The notes beneath the pieces are model-generated. The model ran no database searches, was not told the origin of the DNA, and worked only from the letters and a program-made list of their open reading frames with translations. From contig NZ_CP104562.2 in assembly GCF_025398155.2 (NCBI RefSeq), positions 6,225,367 through 6,289,366 on the forward strand: a stretch of 64,000 nucleotides of DNA, written 5' to 3'. This DNA comes from Roseateles amylovorans. Its GTDB lineage: Bacteria > Pseudomonadota > Gammaproteobacteria > Burkholderiales > Burkholderiaceae_C. Below are positions 25,271 to 34,275 of the stretch, one piece after another (position 1 is the stretch's first letter; every line of letters starts with the position of its first letter). The position numbers were made by a program, and so were the translations under genes.

Positions 25271-26125
25271 ATGAGTCTGTGGACACGCATGGCGGGCCGC
25301 GTCCGAGCGGGCCGCGACGACGGCCAGCCGGCTGAGCGCGGCGGGAACGCGGATCCTTCCGGCGCCGCGCCGCGCCCGCATTCGGACCCGGCATCGACGG
25401 GCCCTGACGCCAGCGCCGCGCTGGTCCGTCGCCTGCGCCAAGGCGATGCGTCGGCGCTGGAGCCGATCTACCGCGCCGAATCACCAGGGGTCTACCGCTA
25501 TGCCTTGGCCCTGTGCAGACAACCGGACTGGGCGGCCGATGCCATGCAGGAGGCCTTCGTCCAGTTCGCGACCCGGCCCGAGGGCTGGGATGCGGGACGA
25601 GGCAGCCTCGGCGCCTACCTCGCCGGCATGGCGCGGCACCATCTGCTCGGCCGATGGCGGGACCGGCCCCAGGCCGACGATCCGATGTCGGACCCGCACT
25701 CGGCCGATGAAGACCAGGTCGATTCGCCGGAACAGCAACTGGTGCGGGCCCAGGATCAGGCGCAGTTGTGGGAGGCGCTGCAGTCCCTGCCTTGGACGTT
25801 CCGCGAAGCCGTGGTGCTGGTGGACCTGCAGGAACGCCCCTATGCCGAGGCCGCCCGCATCGCCGGCATTGAACTCAACACCCTCCGTACCCGGCTGCAC
25901 CGCGGTCGCGCCCGCCTGCTGGCCGCACTGACGGCACCAGCTCCCGGCGGGGAACCGATGGAGAGCGCCTCGACCGCCGACGCCATCGGCGCGGGGCAAA
26001 CGGCGGACAGGGCGCACACGGTGCCAACGGTGGACACGATGCATGCCGGCCGGGCGGTCCATGCCGTCCCTCCGGTGACCGCCGCCAGCCCAGGCGCCGA
26101 CGAACACCCTACAAGGTCCACATGA
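25271..26125 (+). CDS. ECF-type RNA polymerase sigma factor
   Basis: A 284-residue sigma-70-family factor. Sigma-2 (residues ~48-115: ALEPIYRAESPGVYRYALALC, shortened, and DAMQEAFVQF) and sigma-4 (residues ~155-210: LWEALQSLPWTFREAVVLVDL, shortened, and RTRLHRGRARLLA) are clear. There is a disordered ~45-residue N-terminus and a long ~70-residue Ala/Thr-rich C-terminal tail. Its stop overlaps the next gene (ATGA at 26122-26125), so the three genes to 27749 form an operon. The next gene probably encodes its antagonist. Confidence 0.9.
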   Translation: MSLWTRMAGRVRAGRDDGQPAERGGNADPSGAAPRPHSDPASTGPDASAALVRRLRQGDASALEPIYRAESPGVYRYALALCRQPDWAADAMQEAFVQFATRPEGWDAGRGSLGAYLAGMARHHLLGRWRDRPQADDPMSDPHSADEDQVDSPEQQLVRAQDQAQLWEALQSLPWTFREAVVLVDLQERPYAEAARIAGIELNTLRTRLHRGRARLLAALTAPAPGGEPMESASTADAIGAGQTADRAHTVPTVDTMHAGRAVHAVPPVTAASPGADEHPTRST

Positions 26126-26634
26126 TGAAAGATCACCACCTCCCCCCGGTCGCCTCTGTTGCCCCACGGCGCACCCGCCTGGCCGATTGGCTCTGGGCAG
26201 GCGCCCGCGAGCTTCAGCAGCAGCGCCCCACGCCGGACCGCGACGCCGCCGTGCTGGCGGCCATGCGCGCGGGCTTCTCCGCGCAACAGGCGCAGCAGCG
26301 CCGATCGCGCTGGCGCTGGGCGCTGGCCGGTCCGGCGCTGTGCGCCAGCGTGCTGGTCACCTGCGTCTGGTTGCTGAGCCTGGCGCCCCCTGGCGAATCC
26401 GGGGCGGTGGTGGCGCGGGGCAGTGACTTCATCGTCCTCGTCAGCGCCGACCGCTGGGCCGCCTATCAGGCGGCTGGCAACGAGACAGCCTGGCTCGTCC
26501 CCACCGAGGTCCCCCGCGAGCGGCTGGCGCTGCTGGGGCTGCCCTACGACCCCTCCGTCGCCGCGGAGCCGGTGCATGCCGAACTGCTGGTGCATGCCTC
26601 CGGCGATGTCCTGGCCATGCGCGTGCTGCCCTGA
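26122..26634 (+). CDS. Single-pass membrane protein, putative anti-sigma factor
   Basis: A 170-residue protein translationally coupled to the ECF gene through an ATGA overlap. An N-terminal cytoplasmic part of ~65 residues is followed by one membrane segment (residues ~70-90, ALAGPALCASVLVTCVWLLSL shortened) and a ~75-residue periplasmic part. Size, topology and position fit an anti-sigma factor. No zinc-binding HxxxCxxC motif is present and I do not recognise a family. The assignment is from context. Confidence 0.55.
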   Translation: MMKDHHLPPVASVAPRRTRLADWLWAGARELQQQRPTPDRDAAVLAAMRAGFSAQQAQQRRSRWRWALAGPALCASVLVTCVWLLSLAPPGESGAVVARGSDFIVLVSADRWAAYQAAGNETAWLVPTEVPRERLALLGLPYDPSVAAEPVHAELLVHASGDVLAMRVLP

Positions 26635-26672
26635 GCCCCCACCTGTCTTGATCGATCGACCTGGAGTCCGCC

Positions 26673-27749
26673 ATGAAGACCCTCCTGAAGCCGCTTCTCA
26701 CTGCCCTGGCGCTGGCCGCCCTCACGCTGGCCGCCCAGGCCCAGCCCGACGTGTCCGACCGACCGCCAGCGCCACCGGCACCGCCGGCGCCCTCCGCCCT
26801 GCCGCCGGAATTGCCGGTGCAGGTGGCCGAACAGGTCCGTATCGCCGTGGACGCCGCCTTCGCCGGCCAGATCCTGTCCCGCGAGAAAGTCGTCAAGGGC
26901 GCTCCGTATTGCGCCCAGGCTGTGCATGAGACGGTGCAGCCGCTGATGGACGGCAACCGCATCGTCCATCAGCAGACCAGCCTGCTGTGCCGAGATGCGG
27001 AGGGTCGCACCCGTCAGGAGATCGAACGCCAGGGCCGCAAATGGATCTACCTGCGCGACCCGGTGGGCGGCGACAACTGGCTGCTCGACCCGCAACGCAA
27101 GACGGCCCGCTACCTGGGCAGACGCGTCGACGAATCGGCGCGGCGCGAGGAAACCGCCCGCCAGCGCGACTACGCCGAACGCATGCGCGAGTACGCCCGC
27201 CAGATGAAGGAATGGACCCGGGTGCACGGCGAGCGGCTGCGCAACACCATGGGTGCCGCGCCGGTGGAGCCGCCCCAGCCGCCCGCGCCGCCACAGCCCC
27301 CCATGGCACCGCGTGCCGTCGTGATCGCACCGGTGGACGGCGGCCATGACCTGCGCGTCGTCCAGATGGAAAGCCCCGACGCGACGGCGATGCCGGTGCC
27401 GATCCCCGCCGCGGTCGGGCTGCGGGCCGAACGGGCAGCCAGCCTGGAGCGGTCGCGCCCCGAGGCCTTGCCGCCGCGCGAGGTGGAGGGCCTGAAGCTC
27501 ACCGGCCAACGCTTCACCAGCACCATCGAGGCGGGCAAGGTCGGCAACGAGAAGCCGATCGTCCTCACCCGTGAGGTGTGGACCTCGCCCGAGCTGCAGA
27601 TCACCGTCAGCAGCCAGGACCGAGATCCCCGCAGCGGCGAGCAGAACTATCAGCTCCGCCAGATTCGTCGGGGCGAGCCGGACGCCGCGCTGATGAAGGT
27701 CCCCGCCGACTTCAAGAAGAGCGGCGAGCCGACGCCAAAGAAGGGTTGA
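26673..27749 (+). CDS. Exported protein of the ECF operon, unknown function
   Basis: A 358-residue protein with a clear signal peptide (LLTALALAALTLAAQA, cleavage before QP). A Pro/Ala-rich linker follows, then a globular part (residues ~45-140, with Cys pair in GAPYCAQAV and SLLCRDAEG), a charged helical segment rich in Arg/Glu (residues ~150-190), a second Pro-rich linker, and a C-terminal domain (VWTSPELQITVSSQD). An AAAG/GGAG-type site precedes ATG 26673. No family recognised. It may be the periplasmic input or effector of the sigma system. Confidence 0.6.
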   Translation: MKTLLKPLLTALALAALTLAAQAQPDVSDRPPAPPAPPAPSALPPELPVQVAEQVRIAVDAAFAGQILSREKVVKGAPYCAQAVHETVQPLMDGNRIVHQQTSLLCRDAEGRTRQEIERQGRKWIYLRDPVGGDNWLLDPQRKTARYLGRRVDESARREETARQRDYAERMREYARQMKEWTRVHGERLRNTMGAAPVEPPQPPAPPQPPMAPRAVVIAPVDGGHDLRVVQMESPDATAMPVPIPAAVGLRAERAASLERSRPEALPPREVEGLKLTGQRFTSTIEAGKVGNEKPIVLTREVWTSPELQITVSSQDRDPRSGEQNYQLRQIRRGEPDAALMKVPADFKKSGEPTPKKG

Positions 27750-27785
27750 ACGACCGGGATGGCCGGCGAATGGCCGTTCCGGCAG

Positions 27786-29051
27786 TCATCGGAACCACGG
27801 CAGTGCGTCCACCCGCGCCTCGATGCGCGCCATCAGCGCCCGATACGGCGCACCATCCGGGCCGCCGTAGTCGCGCTGGAACTGCTCGGCGCTGAGGAAC
27901 TCCGGCAGATCGGCGACGGCGGGGGTGAAGTCGCTCTCCTGCACCGTCCCGGCCGCGAAGCCCTGCAGCCGCAGCGGGGCCTGCTGAGACAACAGGCCCA
28001 GCCGCTTGCCGGCCAGATCCACCGCCAGGTCATTGAAGCTGAAACCGCTGCCGCCGCGGGAGTCGGCGATCTCCTTGTACAGGCCGATCGCATCAGTCAC
28101 CGGCCCGCCGCCTTCAATCGCAAGCACCGCCGAGATCAGCAGGTGCAGCGCGAAATCCTCGCGTCCGCCCAACAGCAGCACCTGCGGACGCGGGCGAGGC
28201 CATTCCCGCGCCTGCGGAATGAAGCGGCCCCAGGTCTGTCCGCTGGCGTACAGGCCCAGGCTCAGGATCAGCGCGCGGTGTTCGGCGGCGGCGATGTCCA
28301 CCCGGCCCTCGCTGCGCTGCGCTGCCAGGCGCAGCAGCGTTTCCAGCCACGGCGTGAGCGGCACCGGCGACCCCGGCGGATAGGCCTGGCTCAGTTCGCC
28401 GATACGGGCTTCATAGACGCGCAGCCGTTCGCGTTCGACCTCGGGCCACAGGCGCGAGGCCAGTTGCCGGGCGGTGTCCGGCTGCCACTCATAGCGCAGG
28501 TCCACGCCGTGGGATTCAAAGATCAGCTCGCGCAGCAGACCGCGGGCGAGCTTGAGATCGTCCTCGCCCAGGGCCTGCCGGGCCGCCTGATGCAGCAGCC
28601 AGCCGCTGACCGAGGCCGGCAGCGGCAGATGCCCCACCCGCAACGACGACAGCGCCGGCCACAGCGCGGCCGACGGCGCCTGCTGCCAACGGGTGTCAAT
28701 GTTGAGCCAGCGCCAGCGCCAGCGCCAGCGCCAGGGCAGCGGCAGTTCGATGCTCAGTTGCACCTCCGCCTCGCCGGGCGCAAGGCGCAGGTCGGCACGG
28801 GCGGGTCGCCACCGGTTCAGGCCCAGTTCCAGCAGACCCTCCAGTTCGGATTCGCTCAGGCGCAGCGGGCGCACGCCCGGCGCCTGGCCGCGCGGGTCAT
28901 TGCGCTTGAAGGCCGCATGCGCCTGGGCGACCTGATCGCCCAAGGCGGAGGGGTCGCGCAAGGGCACGCTGGGCGCAGACTGCAGCAACAGTGCGGCGCC
29001 GGTCAGACCCAGCAACAGCAGGAGGAACAACGCGCGGAGGAGCCGTTTCAT
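27786..29051 (-). CDS. Conserved-looking exported/membrane-anchored protein
   Basis: A 421-residue protein starting at ATG 29051 (MKRLLRALFLLLLLGLTGAAL), with a signal anchor or signal peptide at residues 5-24. The body is helical and rich in Leu/Arg, with an acidic segment and many Trp near the C-terminus; no domain recognised. A run of alternating Arg-Trp (residues ~105-115) is encoded by a 6-bp tandem repeat at 28707-28736. The gene is convergent with the ECF operon and divergent from the helicase, with 44 bp between starts. Confidence 0.6.
   Translation of the reverse strand: MKRLLRALFLLLLLGLTGAALLLQSAPSVPLRDPSALGDQVAQAHAAFKRNDPRGQAPGVRPLRLSESELEGLLELGLNRWRPARADLRLAPGEAEVQLSIELPLPWRWRWRWRWLNIDTRWQQAPSAALWPALSSLRVGHLPLPASVSGWLLHQAARQALGEDDLKLARGLLRELIFESHGVDLRYEWQPDTARQLASRLWPEVERERLRVYEARIGELSQAYPPGSPVPLTPWLETLLRLAAQRSEGRVDIAAAEHRALILSLGLYASGQTWGRFIPQAREWPRPRPQVLLLGGREDFALHLLISAVLAIEGGGPVTDAIGLYKEIADSRGGSGFSFNDLAVDLAGKRLGLLSQQAPLRLQGFAAGTVQESDFTPAVADLPEFLSAEQFQRDYGGPDGAPYRALMARIEARVDALPWFR
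28707..28736 (+). repeat. 6-bp tandem repeat CCAGCG in coding sequence
   Basis: Four CCAGCG units and one CCAGGG encode, on the minus strand, four Arg-Trp dipeptides in the hypothetical protein at 27786-29051. Repeat length is a multiple of 3, so copy-number change would keep frame. Confidence 0.9.
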
Positions 29052-29095
29052 GGGTCGGCAGTCTGCCATCGCTGACGCCCCGACAATCACGGCCG

Positions 29096-31402
29096 ATGAC
29101 GTCGCTCCCGCCCCAACTGATCCTGCAGACCCTGAACCGCGGCGACGGCCTGCTGGGCATGCGGCCGCACGGCAAGATGGGGCCTCGGGCCGATCAGGTG
29201 ACCCTGGTGCGGCTGGGCCGCTGGCCGGAGGCCGAGGCGGATCGAAAGACCTGGGAGCAATTGCCGCTGCGCCCGGTGGACCCCGAGATGCTGCAGTGGC
29301 GGGATGCCGCCTTCGGTCGCGCCTTGACGCCCTGCTGGACGCTGGAGCAGGAGGAGTTCTTTGCGGACTTCGCTGCGGAGCAGGTGCCGCAACTGCGGGC
29401 ACTGGGCTGGGAGGTCGAGTTCCTGCCGGGGTTCGCGCACCACAGCCAGGCCATTGACGCCTGGCGGCTGGAGGTGGGCGCCGAGGCCGACGACGAGGCC
29501 AGCCCGGCCCCGGAGCGGGTCCAGACGCTGGGTCTTTCCCGCCGCAAGGGCTCCTGGCTGATGAGTCTGGGCGTGGTGGTGCAGGGAGAACGGGTGGACT
29601 TGGCGCCGCTGATCTGGAACCTGCTCAAGCGCGACCGCCGTTGGCTGTCCGCCGAGGCCATCGGCACCATCGACGACGATGCCGTCATCAGTTTGCGGGC
29701 CCCCGGCGGTCGACGCCTGCACGCCACGGCCGCCCCGCTCAAGCAATTGATGCTGAACCTGCTGGAAGTGCTGGTGGTGCAGCGCTCGCGCCGCGGCGCA
29801 ATTCCGCTGACCTCCTGGGAAGCGGCGCGGCTGTCCTTGCTGGCGGGCTCGGACAGCCGGTGGCAGGTGGTCGGCGCGGACGAGCTGCGGGCAATGTGGC
29901 TGCGCCTTCAATCCGCCGGCCCGCCACCACCGCAACCTCAGCCCGACGGCCTGGGCATCCAGCTGCGGCCTTATCAGCTGCAAGGCCTGGCCTGGCTGCA
30001 GTATCTGGCGCGGCAGTCGCTGGGCGGCATCCTGGCCGACGACATGGGCCTGGGCAAGACCGCGCAGGCGCTGGCGCATTTGTGGGTGGAACGCCAGGCC
30101 GGCCGGCTGCAGCAGCCGGCGTTGGTGGTGGCGCCCACCTCGCTGATGTTCAATTGGGCGGAAGAAGCCGCACGCATCGCGCCGGGGTTGCGTGTCGCGG
30201 CCCTGACCGATCCGGACCAGCGTCGTGCGGTGCTGGCGGACCTGGGCCAGGTCGACCTGCTGCTGTGCAGCTACGGCCTGGTCTGGCGGGAGTTGCGGGC
30301 GCTGACCCGCCACCGGTTCTCGGTGCTGGTGCTGGACGAAGCGCAAGCGGTGAAGAACCCACGCTCCCGCGCGGCCCGCGCCCTGCGCCGCCTGGATGCC
30401 GGCCAGCGGCTGGTCCTGACCGGCACGCCGCTGGAGAACCATCTGGGCGAGCTCTGGACGCAATTCGACTTTCTGATGCCCGGCTACCTGGGCGACAGCC
30501 GCAGCTTTGCCAAGCACTGGCGCAAACCGATCGAGGTCAGCGGATCGGCACAGCGGGCCCGCCAGTTGGCCGCCCGGGTGCGGCCCTTCATCCTGCGCCG
30601 GCTGAAGTCGGAGGTGGCCACCGAGTTGCCGCCGTTGACGGTCTTGACCGTTCGCATCCCGCTGCAGGGACGGCAACGGCAACTCTATGAAAGTGTGCGG
30701 ATCGGGGCCGATCACCTGGTCCGGCGGGTGCTGGCGCAGCAAAAGGTCTTCGGCGACGGCCTGATCTCGGTGCTGGATGCCATGCTGAAGCTGCGGCAGG
30801 TCTGCTGCGATCCGCGGCTGGTGCCCGGCCTGGCGGTGCCGACCGGCATGGAGACCGCCAAACTGGACTGGCTCCGAGCCCATGTGCCGGAGTTCATCGC
30901 CCAGGGTCGTCGGGTGCTGGTGTTTTCGCAGTTCACCGGCATGCTCAGCCTGGTGGAGGCGGCCATGACCGAGGCCGGCGTGCCGCTGCTCAGCCTGACC
31001 GGCGCCACCGCGGAAGGTAAGCGCGGGGATTTGGTGCGTCGCTTTCAGGCAGAAGAGGTGCCGCTGATGCTGGTCAGCCTGAAGGCCGGCGGCGTGGGCC
31101 TGAACCTGACGGCGGCGGACACCGTGATCCAGGTCGATCCCTGGTGGAATCCGGCGGTGGACGCCCAGGCCCAGGCGCGCGCCCATCGGTTGGGACAGAC
31201 CCGGCCGGTCTTCGCCCATCAATTGGTGATCGAGGGCAGCATCGAGGAACGGATGCTGGAGCTGCAGGCCCGCAAGCGCACCCTGGCCGACGGCATGCTG
31301 GGCAGCGACACCGGGGAACAGCTGGAGAAATTCAGCCCCGCCGAGATCGAGCGGCTGCTGGCCCCGCTGCTGGACGAGGCGGACCCGGACGACGACGCCT
31401 GA
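29096..31402 (+). CDS. SNF2-family DEAD/DEAH helicase-like ATPase
   Basis: A 768-residue SWI2/SNF2 ATPase. After a ~290-residue N-terminal region come the helicase motifs: Walker A LADDMGLGKTAQALAHL, DEAQ box (LDEAQAVKNP), motif III TGTPLENHLGELW, and in the second lobe VFSQFTGML, LKAGGVGLNLTAAD and AHRLGQTRPV. It is of the bacterial Rad54/RapA-like class thought to translocate along double-stranded DNA. ATG 29096 (MTSLPPQL) is preferred because earlier frame would cross the divergent gene's start. No restriction or defence genes are adjacent. Confidence 0.93.
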   Translation: MTSLPPQLILQTLNRGDGLLGMRPHGKMGPRADQVTLVRLGRWPEAEADRKTWEQLPLRPVDPEMLQWRDAAFGRALTPCWTLEQEEFFADFAAEQVPQLRALGWEVEFLPGFAHHSQAIDAWRLEVGAEADDEASPAPERVQTLGLSRRKGSWLMSLGVVVQGERVDLAPLIWNLLKRDRRWLSAEAIGTIDDDAVISLRAPGGRRLHATAAPLKQLMLNLLEVLVVQRSRRGAIPLTSWEAARLSLLAGSDSRWQVVGADELRAMWLRLQSAGPPPPQPQPDGLGIQLRPYQLQGLAWLQYLARQSLGGILADDMGLGKTAQALAHLWVERQAGRLQQPALVVAPTSLMFNWAEEAARIAPGLRVAALTDPDQRRAVLADLGQVDLLLCSYGLVWRELRALTRHRFSVLVLDEAQAVKNPRSRAARALRRLDAGQRLVLTGTPLENHLGELWTQFDFLMPGYLGDSRSFAKHWRKPIEVSGSAQRARQLAARVRPFILRRLKSEVATELPPLTVLTVRIPLQGRQRQLYESVRIGADHLVRRVLAQQKVFGDGLISVLDAMLKLRQVCCDPRLVPGLAVPTGMETAKLDWLRAHVPEFIAQGRRVLVFSQFTGMLSLVEAAMTEAGVPLLSLTGATAEGKRGDLVRRFQAEEVPLMLVSLKAGGVGLNLTAADTVIQVDPWWNPAVDAQAQARAHRLGQTRPVFAHQLVIEGSIEERMLELQARKRTLADGMLGSDTGEQLEKFSPAEIERLLAPLLDEADPDDDA

Positions 31403-31430
31403 ACCGGCATTCGGCTCAGGGCAACGGCCA

Positions 31431-31451
31431 ACAGCGCCTGGCAGGCGCTGT
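31431..31451. terminator. Hairpin after helicase gene, no U-tract
   Basis: ACAGCGCCTG and CAGGCGCTGT form a perfect 10-bp stem around one central base, 29 bp after the helicase stop. It lacks a following T-run on either strand, so it may act weakly or only as an RNA 3'-end structure. Confidence 0.4.
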
Positions 31452-31535
31452 CAGCGTCAAATCATCTGGGGGGAGGGGGCGGCCGCCAGGACGGCGGCGG
31501 CACGAGCGCGGGGCCCGGACGGGCCTCGGCGAAGA

Positions 31536-31697
31536 TCAGCGCTTGCGGTCGAAACGCAGGGCGCGGGCCACGCTGCGGCGGTCGCAGCCCAGGCTGGCGA
31601 CTTCAAAAGCCTCGTGCTTGCGACCCTTGTCGCTGTTCAGTTCCGGCATCGGCATGCGACGCGGTTGGGATTCGGTGCGTGATTGGGACTTCATCAT
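31536..31697 (-). CDS. Small basic protein of 53 residues, unknown
   Basis: A short frame beginning MMKSQSRTESQPRRMPMPEL and ending in a basic RALRFDRKR. It contains 13 Arg/Lys-rich positions in its second half and one Cys (SLGCDRR). An AGAAGG ribosome-binding site lies about 9 bases before the tandem ATG codons (31697 and 31694). Third-position GC is high, as in true genes here. The codon pattern and ribosome-binding site support translation. I do not recognise a family. Confidence 0.55.
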   Translation of the reverse strand: MMKSQSRTESQPRRMPMPELNSDKGRKHEAFEVASLGCDRRSVARALRFDRKR

Positions 31698-31981
31698 GGT
31701 CGTGGACCTTCTGGATTCCAGGCGGGGAAAATCGCCTTGCGACCTCTAACGCAGTGCATCCGTGCCCCGTTGACAGGCAATTCACAATTCCAAACATCGT
31801 TTCTGCACCGAAAGGCGGCACGGCGTGAAGTTGTTCGTTGATTAAGTGCCTGGACGGCCGCCGCGCCGACATGGCGCGGCCTTCGGCAGGCAGACCGCAG
31901 GGATCGGATCGTCGTCGGGCTGCAACGTCCCGCAAGGCCTGGTGCCGGCCAACACCGGGCTTTCTCGCTAAGCTTGACCCC

Positions 31982-32407
31982 ATGTCCGCTGTTCCTGCCG
32001 CCCCCGCCGCTCCCGATGCCCCGCCCGCCACGCCTCAGGGCGACGTGACGTCCGGCCTGCTGGTCGCCTGCCTGTGCGCCGCCTGGTGCCGGGTGTGCGA
32101 CACCTATCGGGAGGACTTTGCCCGCCTGCGGCAGCAGCATCCCGGGGCACAGTTCGTCTGGGTGGACATCGAGGACGACGCCGAGCTGGTGGACGACCTG
32201 GAGGTCGAGACCTTCCCCACCTTGCTCATCGGTTCGGGCGAGCGGCTCTGCTTCATCGGTCCGGTTTTGCCCCAGCCTGGTGCATCCCAGCGGCTGATCC
32301 AGGCCGCGGTCGACAATCCGGCCATGTCCGCCGCCAGCGCCACCGCCCCAACCGGCACCACGGCGGCCGCACAGGCGCTGCTTTCCCGACTTCGGAAGGC
32401 CTGCTGA
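31982..32407 (+). CDS. Thioredoxin-like protein
   Basis: A 141-residue protein with a thioredoxin fold: LLVACLCAAWCRVCDTYREDF, shortened, carries the redox motif WCRVC, followed by VDIEDDAELVDDL and the cis-Pro segment VETFPTLLI. An Ala/Pro-rich ~25-residue N-terminus precedes the fold; no signal peptide is seen, so it is probably cytoplasmic. Partners are unknown. ATG 31982 is chosen as the first Met close to the fold. Confidence 0.85.
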   Translation: MSAVPAAPAAPDAPPATPQGDVTSGLLVACLCAAWCRVCDTYREDFARLRQQHPGAQFVWVDIEDDAELVDDLEVETFPTLLIGSGERLCFIGPVLPQPGASQRLIQAAVDNPAMSAASATAPTGTTAAAQALLSRLRKAC

Positions 32408-32793
32408 GTTCAGCGGACCCGCCACTCGGCGCCTCTTTGGTTTCGACCGGTCAGCCGTCATCCGGTGGCGTCCCGCCGCCGATTCGTCTGACATGCGGCA
32501 CGCGAGCACAGCGCGCAGCGCCTCCACGTTCGACCCGGCATCACCACGGTCTTCATTCGGCACCCGCCCTCGACAGGCCATAGCGACCCCTGCGCCCCTC
32601 CCCGGGGCCTTCCGTCGGATCACGGGCGGCAGTCGCCCGATTCCGGGATCACTTGTGTCCGCCAGGGGCCTGCGAGCGAGAATGCGCCACCTCCCTGTCG
32701 ATACGGGCGCGGCCGCATGTTCATGGACGACGGCCTGCGCCCGGTTCGTGGCCCACCCGGGCCGGCCCCACTTCAGCCGTACGGCGACATCCG
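32408..32793. other. 386-bp intergenic region, nothing recognised
   Basis: This lies between the thioredoxin-like gene and the aminopeptidase gene, both on the plus strand. I see no repeat array, strong hairpin or coding sequence. It must contain the aminopeptidase promoter, but no confident -35/-10 pair stands out. Confidence 0.45.
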
Positions 32794-34170
32794 ATGAACG
32801 TTCAATTCAAGACCTCGGTGGCCCGCGCCACGCCCATCCTGGCGCTGGACCGCGCCGCCTACCAAGCCCTGGCGCCCAGCCTGCCCAAGCGGACCCAGCA
32901 ATGGCTGGCGACCCTGGGCTTCAGCGCCGCGCCGGACACCTTCGCCCTGGTGCCGGGTGATGACGGCAAGCTGGCCCAGGTCTTCGCCGGGGTGGCCCAT
33001 GCGGCCCATCCGTTCGCCTTGTCGGCCCTGCCGCTGACCCTGCCGGAAGGCCACTACACGCTGTCGCCGGACGGCCTGGCGCTGCAGGACGAGGCCGCGG
33101 CGATGTCGTGGGAACTCGGCTGCTATCAGTTCGACCTCTACAAGCCGCGCAAGCGCCAGCCGGCGCAGTTGCTCATCAAGAGCAGCGCGGACGGCCAGCG
33201 CGGCCTGGCCATCGCCACCGCCATCTCCGCCGTGCGCGACCTGGTGAACACGCCGGCCGAACACATGGGCCCGGAGGAGCTGTCGAAGGCCGCGGCGGTG
33301 GTCGGCAAGCAGCACGGCGCGAAGTTCAAGGAGATCGTCGGTGACGACCTGCTCAAGAAGAACTTCCCCGCGATCCATGCGGTCGGTCGCGCCAGCACCC
33401 GCGCGCCGCGGCTGGTCGAGCTGAACTGGGGCAGCGACAAGCATCCGCGGCTGACGCTGGTCGGCAAGGGCGTGTGCTTCGACACCGGGGGCCTGGACAT
33501 CAAGCCCGCCGACGGCATGCGCCAGATGAAGAAGGACATGGGCGGTGCGGCCAACGTGCTGGGCCTGGCCACCTTGATCATGGCGCTCAAGCTGCCGGTG
33601 CGCCTGCAGGTGCTGATCCCGGCGGTGGAGAACTCGATCTCCGGCAATGCCTACCGCCCCGGCGATGTCATCAAGACCCGCGCCGGCCTGCACATCGAGA
33701 TCGGCAACACCGATGCCGAAGGCCGCGTGGTGCTGTGCGACGCACTGGCCTATGCCACCGAGTTCGAGCCCGAACTGATCATCGACATGGCCACCCTGAC
33801 CGGCGCCGCCCGGATTGCGCTGGGCGCGCAGCTGCCGGCGCTGTTCACCCGCCACATGGACACCGGCCGCGACCTGGTGGACCTGGGCCTGAAGCTGGAC
33901 GACCCGATGTGGCACATGCCGCTGTGGGCGCCCTACAAGGAGGGCATCACCTCCAGCATCGGCGACATCGTCAACACCGGGCGCAATGCCCTGGCCGGCG
34001 CGATCAATGCCGCGCTGTTCCTGGAAGCGTTCGTCCCCGCCCAGCAGGACTGGCTGCACATCGACCTGTTCGCCTGGAACGACCAGTCGCGCCCCGGCCG
34101 TCCGATCGGCGGCGAGGCCCAGACCCTGCGCACCCTGCTGAGCTATCTGGAAGAGCGCTTCAGCGCCTGA
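32794..34170 (+). CDS. M17 leucyl aminopeptidase-family protein
   Basis: A 458-residue metallopeptidase of family M17. The catalytic domain shows VGKGVCFDTGGLDIKP (metal Lys/Asp), MKKDMGGAANVLG, and the signature NTDAEGRVVLCDALAYA. It releases N-terminal amino acids from peptides in the cytoplasm, probably as a hexamer with two metals. ATG 32794 (MNVQFKTSVARA) gives a normal N-terminal domain; longer frames are unlikely. It is of the shorter YpdF/PepB-like type rather than E. coli PepA length. Confidence 0.93.
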   Translation: MNVQFKTSVARATPILALDRAAYQALAPSLPKRTQQWLATLGFSAAPDTFALVPGDDGKLAQVFAGVAHAAHPFALSALPLTLPEGHYTLSPDGLALQDEAAAMSWELGCYQFDLYKPRKRQPAQLLIKSSADGQRGLAIATAISAVRDLVNTPAEHMGPEELSKAAAVVGKQHGAKFKEIVGDDLLKKNFPAIHAVGRASTRAPRLVELNWGSDKHPRLTLVGKGVCFDTGGLDIKPADGMRQMKKDMGGAANVLGLATLIMALKLPVRLQVLIPAVENSISGNAYRPGDVIKTRAGLHIEIGNTDAEGRVVLCDALAYATEFEPELIIDMATLTGAARIALGAQLPALFTRHMDTGRDLVDLGLKLDDPMWHMPLWAPYKEGITSSIGDIVNTGRNALAGAINAALFLEAFVPAQQDWLHIDLFAWNDQSRPGRPIGGEAQTLRTLLSYLEERFSA

Positions 34171-34244
34171 GTTCGACCTCGAGCGGATTGACAGGCGCTG
34201 TGAAGCCCCTGTCGGCCTGATCCCCACCGCCGCCACCAGCGCCA

Positions 34245-34271
34245 CGGGCGCCGCGTTGGCATCGGCGCCCG
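34245..34271. terminator. Hairpin between convergent genes
   Basis: CGGGCGCCG (34245-34253) pairs perfectly with CGGCGCCCG (34263-34271) across a 9-nt loop, between the convergent aminopeptidase and GMC oxidoreductase stops. No T-run on either side, so a bidirectional terminator role is only likely. Confidence 0.45.
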
Positions 34272-34275
34272 CGAC

